Program-made: the position numbers and the translations under genes | Assembly (NCBI RefSeq): GCF_013376105.1 | Contig: NZ_JAAMFM010000001.1 | Span: 1-64,000 of the forward strand | Length of the DNA stretch: 64,000 bases | Reading direction: 5' to 3' | Origin: Arthrobacter wenxiniae | GTDB lineage: Bacteria; Actinomycetota; Actinomycetes; Actinomycetales; Micrococcaceae | Notes under the pieces: generated by a model | What the model was told of the DNA's origin: nothing | The model's database searches: none | What the model saw: the letters and a program-made list of their open reading frames with translations, nothing else | Shown here: one piece after another, positions 1 through 8,162 of the stretch | How the letters are laid out: every line of letters starts with the position of its first letter | Position numbering within the stretch: the stretch's first letter is position 1

Positions 1-36
1 AAGGAAGCCCCGCACCTCCTGGTGCGGGGCTTCCTT
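1..36 (-). terminator. Rho-independent terminator after rplL
   Basis: A perfect 16-bp inverted repeat (AAGGAAGCCCCGCACC and its complement) surrounds a 4-nt loop and ends in TTCCTT. It lies 18 bp beyond the rplL stop codon, so it most likely ends the rplJ-rplL transcript. The flanking A/T bases are nearly symmetrical, so it may also work from the other side. Confidence 0.85.
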
Positions 37-53
37 GTGGAGTGCGTTGGTGG

Positions 54-431
54 TTACTTGACGGTAACCGTGGCGCCGGCAGCCTCGAGGGCTTCCTTGG
101 CCTTCTCTGCGGCTTCCTTGGTGGCGCCTTCGAGGACAGCCTTGGGGGCGGAGTCAACGACGTCCTTGGCTTCCTTCAGTCCGAGGGAGGTCAGGGCGCG
201 CACCTCCTTGATGACGGCAATCTTCTTGTCGCCGGCGGCTTCGAGGATGACGTCGAACTCGGTCTTCTCTTCCTCAGCCTCGGCAGCTGCGCCGCCGGCC
301 GGGCCGGCAACCGCAACAGCGGCAGCGGTAACTTCGAAGACCTCTTCAAACTTCTTCACGAACTCGGAGAGTTCGATGATGGTCAGTTCCTTGAAAGCTT
401 CAATGAGCTCGTCGTTGGTGAGCTTAGCCAT
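54..431 (-). CDS. rplL: 50S ribosomal protein L7/L12
   Basis: L7/L12 is the dimeric stalk protein of the large ribosomal subunit; it binds L10 and recruits translation GTPases. The 125-residue product has the family layout: an N-terminal dimerisation helix pair ([20 protein letters not shown]), an Ala/Gly/Pro-rich hinge at about residues 35-55, and a C-terminal domain with the conserved [20 protein letters not shown] stretch. The start is set by AAGGAG about 11 nt before the ATG. It lies 139 bp downstream of rplJ on the same strand, the usual L10-L12 order, and is followed at once by a strong terminator. Confidence 0.98.
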   Translation of the reverse strand: MAKLTNDELIEAFKELTIIELSEFVKKFEEVFEVTAAAVAVAGPAGGAAAEAEEEKTEFDVILEAAGDKKIAVIKEVRALTSLGLKEAKDVVDSAPKAVLEGATKEAAEKAKEALEAAGATVTVK

Positions 432-528
432 GGGTGGCGCTCCTTTTCTTGTTCTTGCCCGGTGACGGGCGATTCTATGACCTAAGTCCTCGTGGATTTA
501 GGGAAATACAGTGGGCCCGCAATTGCGA

Positions 529-562
529 GGGCCCCGCCGCGGGCTTGCGAGCAGCGGGAGCC
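529..562. repeat. Dispersed 34-bp GC-rich repeat, copy 1
   Basis: This stretch just beyond the rplJ stop matches 30 of 34 bases with 32462-32495 (shared core GCCGCGGGCTTGC, then AGC and GGGAGCC). It lies in the rplJ-rplL spacer next to a GGGCCC-containing palindrome (513-534). The two sites are unrelated in gene context, so this looks like a dispersed intergenic repeat. Confidence 0.6.
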
Positions 563-570
563 ATTGTGGA

Positions 571-1155
571 CTAGGCCTCGGTAGTCGCTGCCTCAGTGGT
601 CTCTGCCTCGGCGGCGGGGACTTCCTCAGCGGCAGTCGCTTCGTCGGCTGTCGGGGCCTCTTCGGCGGGTGCACCGTCGGCCAGCTTGAGACGCAGGGCC
701 TCGATGGTGCGCGCTGCGGCGGCCATCGGAGCCTTGAGGATGCCGGCCACCCTGGCCAGCTGCAGTTCACGGGACTCGAGGGCGGCCAGGGCCGCAACCT
801 CAGAAGCGTTGAAAGCCTTGCCTTCGAAGATGCCGGTCTTGATGATCAGCGCCTTGTTGGCTTTTGCAAAATCCGTCAGGCTCTTCGCTGCTGCAACAGC
901 ATCACCCTTGATGAACGCAATGGCGGTGGGACCGGAGAGCTGACCTTCGAAAGCGTCAACACCGGCTTCCTTGGCCGCGATGGCAGTCAGGGTGTTCTTG
1001 ACGACCGTGAACTTGGTGTCCTGGCCGAGAGAAACGCGCAGCTCCTTGAGCTGGGCAACGGTGAGCCCACGGTATTCGGTTAGGACTGCTGCAGTGGACT
1101 CGCTGAAATCCTGCTTGATTTCTGCGACTGCGGCCACCTTTGTTGGCGTTGCCAT
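571..1155 (-). CDS. rplJ: 50S ribosomal protein L10
   Basis: L10 anchors L7/L12 dimers to 23S rRNA at the stalk base and, in many bacteria, represses its own operon. The 194-residue product begins MATPTKVAAVAEIKQDF and contains the typical EYRGLTVAQLKELR and VVKNTLTAIA segments. The C-terminal tail is rich in Ala, Glu and Thr, as is common in actinobacterial L10. The open frame runs 42 codons further upstream, but AAGGAGGG sits 3-4 nt before the ATG at 1155 and the family begins there. A leader with a terminator-like hairpin precedes it, pointing to attenuation control of rplJL. Confidence 0.97.
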   Translation of the reverse strand: MATPTKVAAVAEIKQDFSESTAAVLTEYRGLTVAQLKELRVSLGQDTKFTVVKNTLTAIAAKEAGVDAFEGQLSGPTAIAFIKGDAVAAAKSLTDFAKANKALIIKTGIFEGKAFNASEVAALAALESRELQLARVAGILKAPMAAAARTIEALRLKLADGAPAEEAPTADEATAAEEVPAAEAETTEAATTEA

Positions 1156-1439
1156 AACCCTCCTTCCGGGAATTAGTGCCGGTCCTTCGGGTCCTGCCCG
1201 CTGCGCTTCCCGTGAAGGAAGGCGGGGGGAAAACAAAAACGCCCCGCACAGATGTACGGGGCGTTTGGGCCGCGGATCCACGGGCTTTCACCCGGTTCGT
1301 TCGCTGCCTAAGCTTTGTGCACCTGCGCTGGCCGTCCCGGTTCAGGACTTTCGGATGAAAACCTTCCCGGTTCCACACTGCAAGGCGCATGATGCAACTG
1401 GCGCGTGGGGGTGATTTCCATCGACCGACGGTCTTTGGT
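1156..1439 (-). promoter_or_regulatory. rplJ-rplL leader (L10 leader-like region)
   Basis: This gap of about 330 bp between the GNAT gene and rplJ holds no gene. From the proposed promoter at 1446-1475 the transcript would carry about 284 nt of leader before rplJ. The leader includes a C/G-rich purine-rich stretch near 1290-1350 and then an intrinsic terminator hairpin (1230-1268) about 75 nt before the start codon. L10 leaders that bind the L10(L12)4 complex are known upstream of rplJ in many bacteria. I infer this function from position and structure and did not match a covariance model. Confidence 0.6.
1230..1268 (-). terminator. Attenuator-like hairpin in the rplJ leader
   Basis: On the minus strand a 10-bp stem (AAACGCCCCG with CGGGGCGTTT) and a 10-nt loop are followed by TTGTTTT. 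This has the form of an intrinsic terminator, but it lies inside the leader rather than after a gene. It could abort transcription before rplJL when L10 is in excess. Confidence 0.75.
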
Positions 1440-1445
1440 GCCTTA

Positions 1446-1475
1446 AGCCTACAGGAGCCACCGCGCCCATTCCAA
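1446..1475 (-). promoter_or_regulatory. Candidate sigma-A promoter for rplJL
   Basis: On the minus strand TTGGAA (-35, 1470-1475) and TAGGCT (-10, 1446-1451) are separated by 18 bp. A separate promoter is expected because a terminator after rplA and the GNAT genes separate rplJL from the upstream ribosomal cluster. Judged by eye only. Confidence 0.45.
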
Positions 1476-1489
1476 ATCGGCCGCGCCCC

Positions 1490-2581
1490 TCATGCGTCGA
1501 CGTCAAAGGACTTTCGCCACTGCCCTGTCACGCCGGCGGCGACAAAACCCATGCGCGAGTTGATGTTGATCAGCTGCGTGTCCTCGGCCGAGTTCCAGGT
1601 GTAGATGGCATGCGACTTCGGGTAGCCCCGCGCCAAAAGTTCCAGGTTGGCCAGTTTCATCCGCAGCCCCAATTCACGGCCGCGGTGCCCGTCCTCCATG
1701 ATGGTGTCGTCCTGGAAGACCACGTCGTCACGCTTGCCCAGCACGGAAATGGAGGTGTATCCGACAAGCCGCCCGGACGCCCTGCTCTCGGCGGCAGTCA
1801 CCAGGGTGTGCCGGCCCGTCGACTGGGACAGTTCCTCCGCCTCGCGCAGCCGGGCCACGTCCCAGGCAGCCTCCCCGGCCTGCGGTGCCACGGCCTGCTC
1901 GAGGCGGGCCACGTCCGCGGCCCATTTCTCCGGGCAGGTGTCGGTCCACTGATGCACCACGTATTCTTCGCCGTGCGCGGCATCGGCCGATCTCTTCAGT
2001 TCGGCAGCGCGGTCGACCGGGAATGGGAGCCGGCAGGAACTGAACTGTTCCACCCGCTCCAAGACGTAGCCGGCATTGTAGGCAAAGCTGGCCTGGCGGT
2101 TTTCCAACGGGAGCGCGCCCCCTCCCTCGGCCGGATGAAGCAGCTGCGCAGCGTCGCCGCCCGACAGCTGGGCCTGGAGCTCCGAAGCGGAGTGGTTCGT
2201 CTCCACCACCACCACCCGGCGGTTCTCGCCGCGTACAAATGTCTCCGCCGCCTCCAGCAGCTGCCGACCCACGCCGCGCCCCTCCGTCGCGGGAAGCACG
2301 TCCAAGGTGACGTGTGCCAGCTCGGTGTTTTCGTCCAGCGGCATGGCGATGCCCGCGCGTCCCACAATCCCGCCGTCGAGGCGGGCCACGAGCATGACGT
2401 ACCACTCGAAGGGGTCGTGGCACAGCGCCAGCAGTTCCTCCCCCGTGTAGGCGAGGTCGTCGTTCCCCCAGGTGCCGACCCGCACCTGGCGGGAGACTTC
2501 CACGGCGCTCAAGAAGTCCGCGGCCGCCTCGCCTTCGAGCGCGTCGGGCACGTGGAGCTGTTCAATCTGAATGTCAGTCAT
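1490..2581 (-). CDS. GNAT acetyltransferase with two domains
   Basis: This protein belongs to the GNAT superfamily, which transfers acetyl groups from acetyl-CoA; the substrate is unknown. The 363 residues contain two GNAT-like halves. In the first, the acetyl-CoA loop reads ATEGRGVGRQLLEAAETF at about residues 98-115. In the second, a looser version (EDGHRGRELGLRMKLANLEL) lies near residue 300, followed by a conserved-looking Asn-rich C-terminal segment. The tandem layout resembles MshD and Eis-like proteins, but the sequence does not match MshD, which is present elsewhere in the window. It lies between rplA and rplJ on the same strand, an unusual place for an acetyltransferase. The name is secure at superfamily level only. 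Confidence 0.85.
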   Translation of the reverse strand: MTDIQIEQLHVPDALEGEAAADFLSAVEVSRQVRVGTWGNDDLAYTGEELLALCHDPFEWYVMLVARLDGGIVGRAGIAMPLDENTELAHVTLDVLPATEGRGVGRQLLEAAETFVRGENRRVVVVETNHSASELQAQLSGGDAAQLLHPAEGGGALPLENRQASFAYNAGYVLERVEQFSSCRLPFPVDRAAELKRSADAAHGEEYVVHQWTDTCPEKWAADVARLEQAVAPQAGEAAWDVARLREAEELSQSTGRHTLVTAAESRASGRLVGYTSISVLGKRDDVVFQDDTIMEDGHRGRELGLRMKLANLELLARGYPKSHAIYTWNSAEDTQLININSRMGFVAAGVTGQWRKSFDVDA

Positions 2582-2599
2582 GTCTTGTTGCTCCTGAAA

Positions 2600-2851
2600 C
2601 TAGCTTTGCACCGGCAGCACCATGACGTGGTCATGGTCAACCCGGTTCCCCCATTGAAAATCCTTGCTGCCGGCCACTCTGAAGCCATGCCTTTCGAAGA
2701 ATCCCCTGGCCCGGAAATTTTCGCTGTTGACGCCCAGCCATGCCTGCCTGGCACCGCGCCCGGCCGTCCTCCGCAACGGGACCGTCACGGACGCGAGTTC
2801 TGCCAGGGCCGGGGCGTCGTCACTGCCTGCCTGCCGGAGGGTGGTTCCCAT
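2600..2851 (-). pseudogene. GNAT acetyltransferase remnant, internal deletion
   Basis: The frame begins like a GNAT protein (MGTTLRQAGSDDAPALAELA) and ends like one: ARQAWLGVNSENFRARGFFE followed by a short C-terminal strand. The central strands and the whole acetyl-CoA loop (Q/R-x-x-G-x-G/A) are missing. The 83-residue product is about half the normal length of 150-170. The frame is intact, so the simplest reading is an in-frame internal deletion. GGGAG lies 7 nt before the ATG at 2851; a longer start at 2890 is open but adds atypical residues. It is almost certainly inactive as an acetyltransferase. Confidence 0.7.
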
Positions 2852-2900
2852 TCGCTGCTCCCAAAGTACTTTTCGTGGCCCCCTTGCCACTCAACCATAT

Positions 2901-2941
2901 AAAAGGGAAGGCCCGGCGTAGCAGGTCGCTACTCCGGGCCC
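2901..2941 (-). terminator. Intrinsic terminator after rplA
   Basis: On the minus strand a GGCCCGG-AGTAGC stem pairs with GCTAC-GCCGGGCC around a short loop and is followed by TTCCCTTTTA. It lies about 30 bp beyond the rplA stop and separates the rplK-rplA transcript from the GNAT genes. Confidence 0.8.
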
Positions 2942-2970
2942 TCTCATCAGGCAACGTTCATGCGCATCGC

Positions 2971-3678
2971 CTATGCGTCGATGACAACCTTCGTCACGGC
3001 CGGGTCAACCGTGATGCCGGGGCCAAACGTCGTGGCGACGGTGGCCTTCTGCAGGTAGCGGCCCTTGGAAGCGGACGGCTTCAGGCGAAGCACCTCTTCC
3101 AGGGCTGCCGCGTAGTTCTCCGCCAGCTTGACGGCGTCGAAGGACACCTTGCCGATGATGAAGTGAAGGTTGGAGTGCTTGTCGACGCGGAAGTCGATCT
3201 TGCCGCCCTTGATGTCGTTGACGGCCTTGGCGACGTCGTTCGTAACCGTGCCGGTCTTCGGGTTCGGCATCAGGTTGCGGGGACCAAGAACCTTGCCCAG
3301 GCGGCCAACCTTGCCCATGAGATCAGGGGTGGCAACGGCTGCGTCGAAGTCGGTCCAGCCGCCTTGGATCTTTTCGATCAGGTCGTCGGTGCCGACGAAG
3401 TCGGCCCCGGCGGCAATGGCCGCCTCGGCACGCTCGCCGGTTGCGAAAACCAGGACGCGGGCGGTCTTGCCGGTGCCGTGGGGCAGGTTGACGGTGCCGC
3501 GGATCATCTGATCCGCCTTGCGGGGGTCGACGCCCAGGCGGAAGGCGACCTCAACGGTGGCGTCGAACTTGGACGGGTTGGTGTCCTTGGCGAGCTGAAT
3601 GGCCTCGAACGGTGCGTAAACCTTGTCCGCATCGATCTTGGCTACGGCTGCCTCATATGCTTTGCTGCGCTTTGCCAT
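2971..3678 (-). CDS. rplA: 50S ribosomal protein L1
   Basis: L1 binds 23S rRNA at the mobile L1 stalk, helps release deacylated tRNA, and in many bacteria represses the L11 operon. The 235-residue product begins [16 protein letters not shown] and contains the L1 signatures [20 protein letters not shown] and [16 protein letters not shown]. The open frame extends 50 codons upstream, but the family N-terminus and AAGGAG 11 nt before the ATG fix the start at 3678. It lies 165 bp downstream of rplK. Confidence 0.98.
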   Translation of the reverse strand: MAKRSKAYEAAVAKIDADKVYAPFEAIQLAKDTNPSKFDATVEVAFRLGVDPRKADQMIRGTVNLPHGTGKTARVLVFATGERAEAAIAAGADFVGTDDLIEKIQGGWTDFDAAVATPDLMGKVGRLGKVLGPRNLMPNPKTGTVTNDVAKAVNDIKGGKIDFRVDKHSNLHFIIGKVSFDAVKLAENYAAALEEVLRLKPSASKGRYLQKATVATTFGPGITVDPAVTKVVIDA

Positions 3679-3843
3679 GCTGCTTGTTTCTCCTTGTGCA
3701 GTTGTGGTCGTAAGGACCGCGCGGGCCCTGCCACGTACGTCCGCCGCCAGGCACCCAAAGGGGAGACTGTCCGGCGTCGTTCTTATTGTTTTTGGTGGTG
3801 CTGCGGCGGCCGAGACGGGCTCGTCCACCAGGGCGTCGGGGTC

Positions 3844-4275
3844 TTAGGCCTCGACGGTGATGCCCATGGAGCGGGCCGTGCCGGCGATGATCTTCTCGGC
3901 GCCTTCGATGCTGGTGGCGTTGAGGTCGACCAGCTTCTGGGTGGCGATCTCGGTGACCTGTGCCTTGGTCAGCTGGGCAACCTTGACGGTGTGCGGGGTG
4001 GCTGAACCCTTGGCGACGCCTGCAGCCTTCTTGATGAGCTCCGCGGCCGGCGGGGTCTTGGTGATGAAGGTGAAGGAACGGTCTTCGTAAACCGTGATTT
4101 CAACCGGGATGACGTTTCCGCGCTGGGATTCAGTGGCGGCGTTGTACGCCTTGCAGAATTCCATGATGTTGACACCGTGCTGGCCAAGCGCGGGACCGAT
4201 CGGCGGGGCCGGGTTGGCGGCGCCTGCCTGGATCTGCAGCTTGATAAGGCCGGTGACCTTTTTCTTGGGAGCCAA
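3844..4275 (-). CDS. rplK: 50S ribosomal protein L11
   Basis: L11 forms part of the GTPase-associated centre with 23S rRNA and is the usual site of thiostrepton action. The 143-residue product has the full family length. It has the N-terminal proline-rich signature ([20 protein letters not shown]) and the C-terminal RNA-binding domain with [11 protein letters not shown] at the end. It follows nusG by 128 bp and precedes rplA, the standard order. Confidence 0.98.
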   Translation of the reverse strand: MAPKKKVTGLIKLQIQAGAANPAPPIGPALGQHGVNIMEFCKAYNAATESQRGNVIPVEITVYEDRSFTFITKTPPAAELIKKAAGVAKGSATPHTVKVAQLTKAQVTEIATQKLVDLNATSIEGAEKIIAGTARSMGITVEA

Positions 4276-4403
4276 TGTAGGGTCCTTCTCTCAATAACTT
4301 TCCTGGACGACGGAGCGCGTCCACGATGGGTGGCCGGATGGCGTCCGGCCGGACGCTGCGCGGCAACTAAGCAAACTGCCGTCCAGCGAAATCAGTGGTT
4401 CGA

Positions 4404-5252
4404 CTAGATCTTGGTGACCTGGTTGAACGCGAGCGTGACAGGGGTTTCGCGCTCGAAGATGGAGACCAGCACAACGAGCTGCTGGGACTCGGGCTTGATC
4501 TCGGAGATCGTGGCCGAGAGGGTCTCGAACGGGCCGTCCTTGACGATGACGGCCTCGCCAACCTCAAAGTCGATCTCGGCGTCGGCGGGCAGGTGGCGCA
4601 GCGGAACGCCGGTTTCCTCTGCCTGCTGCTCCTCGAAGATCGGGGCAAGCATGGAAAAGACCTCATCCAGGCGCAGCGGGACAGGGTTGTGGGCGTTGCC
4701 CACGAAGCCGGTGACGCCGGGGGTGTGGCGGACAACGCCCCACGAGGCATCCGTCAGGTCCATGCGGACCAGGACGTAGCCGGGGATGCGGACGCGGTTG
4801 ACCACCTTGCGCTGGGCATTCTTGATCTCCACGACTTCTTCCATGGGGACCTGGACCTCGAAGATGTAATCTTCCATGTTCAGCGACAGGCTGCGGGATT
4901 CCAGGTTGACCTTGACGCGGTTTTCGTAGCCGGCGTAGGAGTGGATGACGTACCAGTCGCCCTCCTGGCGGCGCAGCTTGGCCTTGAACTCCTCCGCGGG
5001 ATCCACCTCGGGCTCGGCGGGGACGGCGTCGGCGGCAGACTCGGCCGCAGCCGCCTCGGCGGTGTCGTCGGCCGCCTCGGCGTCGTGGACATCTGCGGCC
5101 TCTTCGGCAACCGCCGGGCCGGCACCGTCGGCGGGGTCGGCCGTTACGGCGTCGTCCGTGGATGCATCAAGGTCAGCACTGATGGCAGCATCGGCAACCA
5201 CAGTGTCCTGGTCCTGCTCACTGTAAGTTGCCTCGGGCTCCTGCTCAGACAC
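4404..5252 (-). CDS. nusG: Transcription termination/antitermination factor NusG
   Basis: NusG binds RNA polymerase and links it to Rho or to the ribosome. The 282-residue protein has an acidic, Ala/Glu/Asp-rich N-terminal extension of about 100 residues typical of actinobacteria. The NGN domain follows ([20 protein letters not shown] to the [11 protein letters not shown] segment), then a C-terminal KOW domain (about 225-282, [20 protein letters not shown]). It sits between secE and rplK. The 90-bp gap to secE suggests co-transcription. Confidence 0.97.
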   Translation of the reverse strand: MSEQEPEATYSEQDQDTVVADAAISADLDASTDDAVTADPADGAGPAVAEEAADVHDAEAADDTAEAAAAESAADAVPAEPEVDPAEEFKAKLRRQEGDWYVIHSYAGYENRVKVNLESRSLSLNMEDYIFEVQVPMEEVVEIKNAQRKVVNRVRIPGYVLVRMDLTDASWGVVRHTPGVTGFVGNAHNPVPLRLDEVFSMLAPIFEEQQAEETGVPLRHLPADAEIDFEVGEAVIVKDGPFETLSATISEIKPESQQLVVLVSIFERETPVTLAFNQVTKI

Positions 5253-5342
5253 GAATTTCCTGCTTTCCTGGTGCGTTTCTTAAATGGCTCAAACCGTCCC
5301 CGTGTCAAAAAATCACTTTCGGGGCCGGCCAAGGTTGAGCGT

Positions 5343-5639
5343 TTAGTGCTCGATGTTTACGCTGCCGCCAAAGACCCAAAGCACGAGCTTGCCGAAACCC
5401 AGATCCAGGACGGTAACAATACCCATCACAATGACAACGAATACCAGCACAACCGCGGTGTAGTTGAGCAACTCCTTGCGAGTGGGGGTGACAACCTTCT
5501 TCATCTCGCCAATGACTTGGCGCAGGAATATGGCTATGCGTGCAAAGAAACCGGGACCCTTGGGCTTGGCGTTCTTTTTGGCGGGGCGGCCATTGGAGCG
5601 GCTTGCCGCAGTTTCGGTCACCATTGCCTCACTCATCAT
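5343..5639 (-). CDS. secE: Preprotein translocase subunit SecE
   Basis: SecE clamps SecY in the Sec translocon. This 98-residue protein has a hydrophilic, Lys-rich N-terminus, the conserved amphipathic segment before the membrane (FLRQVIGEMKKVVTPTRKEL) and one transmembrane helix (about residues 61-82). This single-span form is usual outside the enterobacteria. Three in-frame ATGs lie close together (5639, 5636, 5624) without a clear Shine-Dalgarno sequence, so the exact start is uncertain. It lies between tRNA-Trp and nusG. Confidence 0.95.
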   Translation of the reverse strand: MMSEAMVTETAASRSNGRPAKKNAKPKGPGFFARIAIFLRQVIGEMKKVVTPTRKELLNYTAVVLVFVVIVMGIVTVLDLGFGKLVLWVFGGSVNIEH

Positions 5640-5773
5640 TAGTTGGAAAACACGCGAGCCCGCGCGAACGGACCGTGTCGTGTGCCTTTATTCGCCAGGC
5701 TGGGCGGACCTGGTGTGCGCCAAGTTCCGCACGAGACGGAATTGCCGCACATCAAACCCGCTGCGCCCTAGCG

Positions 5774-5846
5774 CAGGGCAGACAGGACTCGAACCTGCAA
5801 CCTGCGGTTTTGGAGACCGCTGCGCTACCAATTGCGCCACTACCCT
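5774..5846 (-). tRNA. tRNA-Trp (anticodon CCA)
   Basis: On the minus strand the 73 nt fold as a cloverleaf. The acceptor is AGGGTAG paired with CTGCCCT, the discriminator is G, the anticodon stem is GCGGT/ACCGC with loop CTCCAAA, and the T-loop is a normal TTCGAGT. CCA is not encoded. It precedes secE, the standard tRNA-Trp/secE/nusG arrangement. Confidence 0.96.
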
Positions 5847-6121
5847 ATGAAACTTGCCTGCTGTGCCACCCCGAAAGGCCGCACCGGAGCCGAAGGCCAT
5901 GAAACAACTTACAGTCTTGGGCCGGGGTTTTCCAAACCCGCCCCAAGGCGTGCACCATCATGGCGTTTCAACACCGGTTGTCCAGTCTACGCATTGTTGC
6001 CCGCCACGTCGAACCGGCGGCGGGATGCGCCTAAAGTAGAACCGTGGGTTCAAGGCCCCGACGTTTCCCCAGCACCGAAGTCCCCCAGCAGGGCCCGCCC
6101 TTTCGAAAGAGAGTAAAGAAG

Positions 6122-7357
6122 ATGTCTGCCAATGTGAGCGCCGACCAAGCCGCCGGACGCCGGGTTTCGGCCCGCATCGCCGCAATTGCCGAATCCGCCA
6201 CGCTGGCGGTCGACGCCAAGGCCAAGGCCCTCAAGGCCGCCGGACGCCCGGTCATCGGCTTTGGCGCAGGCGAACCGGATTTTCCCACCCCGGACTACAT
6301 TGTGGAGGCCGCCATTGCAGCGGCCCGGCAGCCGAAGTACCACCGCTACTCGCCCGCGGCGGGCCTCCCCGAGCTGAAGGCGGCCATCGCCGCCAAGACG
6401 CTGCGTGATTCGGGCTACGCCGTGGAACCTTCCCAGGTGGTGGTCACCAACGGCGGCAAGCAGGCCGTCTACGAATCCTTCGCCACCTTGCTGGACCCGG
6501 GCGACGAGGTCGTCATCCCCACCCCGTACTGGACCACCTACCCCGAGGCCATCCGGCTCGCGGGGGGCGTCCCCGTGGAGGTCTTCGCCGGCCCCGAACA
6601 GGGCTACCTCGTCACCGTCGACCAGCTTGAGGCGGCGCTCACCCCGCGCACGAAGATCTTGCTGTTCGTCTCCCCGTCCAACCCCACGGGGGCCGTCTAC
6701 TCCCCCGAGCAGACCCGCGAGATTGGCCAATGGGCCGCATCCAGGGGGCTGTGGGTCATCACCGACGAGATCTACGAGCACCTGACCTACGACGGCGTGC
6801 CGTTCACCTCGATTGCCACAGCCGCCCCGGAGCTGGGCGACCGCGTGGTGGTGCTCAACGGCGTCGCCAAGACCTATGCGATGACGGGCTGGCGCGTGGG
6901 CTGGATGATCGCCCCCGCCGACGTCGCGAAGGCTGCCACCAACATGCAGTCGCACGCCACGTCCAACGTGGCCAACGTGTCCCAGATGGCTGCGCTGGCC
7001 GCCGTGTCCGGCCCCCTGACGGCCGTGGATGAGATGAAGGTGGCCTTTGACCGGCGCCGCAAGGCCATGGTCACCGCCTTGAACGCAATCGACGGCGTGG
7101 AGTGCCCCACCCCGCACGGCGCCTTCTACGCCTACGCCGACGTCCGCGGCCTGCTGGGCCGGGACATCGGCGGCATCCGCCCGGCCACGTCGGCCGAACT
7201 GGCCGCCCTCATCCTGGACAAGGCCGAGGTCGCCGTGGTCCCCGGCGAGGCGTTCGGCCCCAGCGGCTACCTGCGCCTGTCCTACGCCCTCGGCGACGAC
7301 GACCTCGCCACCGGCGTGCGCCGCCTGCAGGAGCTGCTCGGCACCGCGAAGGCGTAA
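6122..7357 (+). CDS. aspC: Class I aminotransferase, aspartate transaminase-like
   Basis: A PLP-dependent fold type I aminotransferase, most like bacterial class Ib aspartate transaminases that interconvert aspartate/2-oxoglutarate and oxaloacetate/glutamate. The 411 residues include [16 protein letters not shown] near the N-terminus and [11 protein letters not shown]. The PLP lysine is in [16 protein letters not shown] (about residue 249), and a C-terminal arginine is in YLRLSYA. The frame is open 26 codons further upstream, but MSANVS fits the family. A weak AAAGAAG lies just before it. It is divergent from tRNA-Trp. The exact amino acid preference cannot be read from sequence. Confidence 0.92.
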   Translation: MSANVSADQAAGRRVSARIAAIAESATLAVDAKAKALKAAGRPVIGFGAGEPDFPTPDYIVEAAIAAARQPKYHRYSPAAGLPELKAAIAAKTLRDSGYAVEPSQVVVTNGGKQAVYESFATLLDPGDEVVIPTPYWTTYPEAIRLAGGVPVEVFAGPEQGYLVTVDQLEAALTPRTKILLFVSPSNPTGAVYSPEQTREIGQWAASRGLWVITDEIYEHLTYDGVPFTSIATAAPELGDRVVVLNGVAKTYAMTGWRVGWMIAPADVAKAATNMQSHATSNVANVSQMAALAAVSGPLTAVDEMKVAFDRRRKAMVTALNAIDGVECPTPHGAFYAYADVRGLLGRDIGGIRPATSAELAALILDKAEVAVVPGEAFGPSGYLRLSYALGDDDLATGVRRLQELLGTAKA

Positions 7358-7505
7358 CCGGAAACACCATGACCGGCGGCTTCGTTGTCTTATACAGGCG
7401 GCGGATCCGGTATTTCCGTAGGCCGCGTAAAGGAGGCCGTAAGGCCGTCCGCGGCCGTCGGTCGGATAGCGGCCGAGGGAATGCCGGTCCGCTGCCGGGG
7501 CTCGA

Positions 7506-8162
7506 CTACAGCAGGCGGCGGTCGGCGGCCCAGCGGGTCAGCTCGTGGCGGGAGGACAGCTGGAGCTTGCGCAGGACGGCGGAGACGTGGGTTTCCACGG
7601 TCTTGATGGAAATGAACAGCGCCTTGGCCACTTCCTTGTAGGAATATCCGCGGGCGATCAGCCGCATGACTTCCAGTTCACGGGCGGAAAGCTTGTCCAG
7701 CTCATCCTCCACGGCGACCTCGGCCGTGCCGAACGCGTCCAGGACGAAGCCGGCCAGCCGGGGCGAGAACACGGCGTCGCCCCCGGCAACGCGCCGGACG
7801 GCGTCGGAGATCTCGCTTCCGGAGATTGACTTCGTGACGTAGCCCCGGGCGCCGGCGCGGATCACCGAGACCACGTCCTCGGCGGCGTCGGAGACGCTGA
7901 GGGCCAGGAACTTCACCTGCCCCAGCAGCCCGGAACAGCCCGCGATCACTTCCCGCCCGCCCTGGCCGCGCCCCCCGGGCAGGTGGACGTCCAGCAGCAC
8001 CACGTCGGGGGTATGCGCAGCGACGGCGGCAATGGCCTCCTCCACCGTGGCGGCTTCCGCGAGCACGTGGATGTCGGGGGCGAGATCCACCCGGAGTCCC
8101 GAACGGAAGATGGCGTGGTCGTCGACCACGACCACCCTGATCGGCCGTCCTGCCTCTGTCAT
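7506..8162 (-). CDS. LuxR/NarL-family response regulator
   Basis: A two-component response regulator of 218 residues. The N-terminal receiver has the acidic pair VVDDH (about 13-15) and the phosphorylation site at D58 (PDVVLLDVHLPGG). A C-terminal LuxR-type helix-turn-helix follows at about 155-210 (LSARELEVMRLIARGYSYKE, then TVETHV). Its ATG overlaps the stop of the upstream kinase gene by 4 nt (ATGA), so the two are translationally coupled and almost certainly cognate partners. Confidence 0.93.
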   Translation of the reverse strand: MTEAGRPIRVVVVDDHAIFRSGLRVDLAPDIHVLAEAATVEEAIAAVAAHTPDVVLLDVHLPGGRGQGGREVIAGCSGLLGQVKFLALSVSDAAEDVVSVIRAGARGYVTKSISGSEISDAVRRVAGGDAVFSPRLAGFVLDAFGTAEVAVEDELDKLSARELEVMRLIARGYSYKEVAKALFISIKTVETHVSAVLRKLQLSSRHELTRWAADRRLL

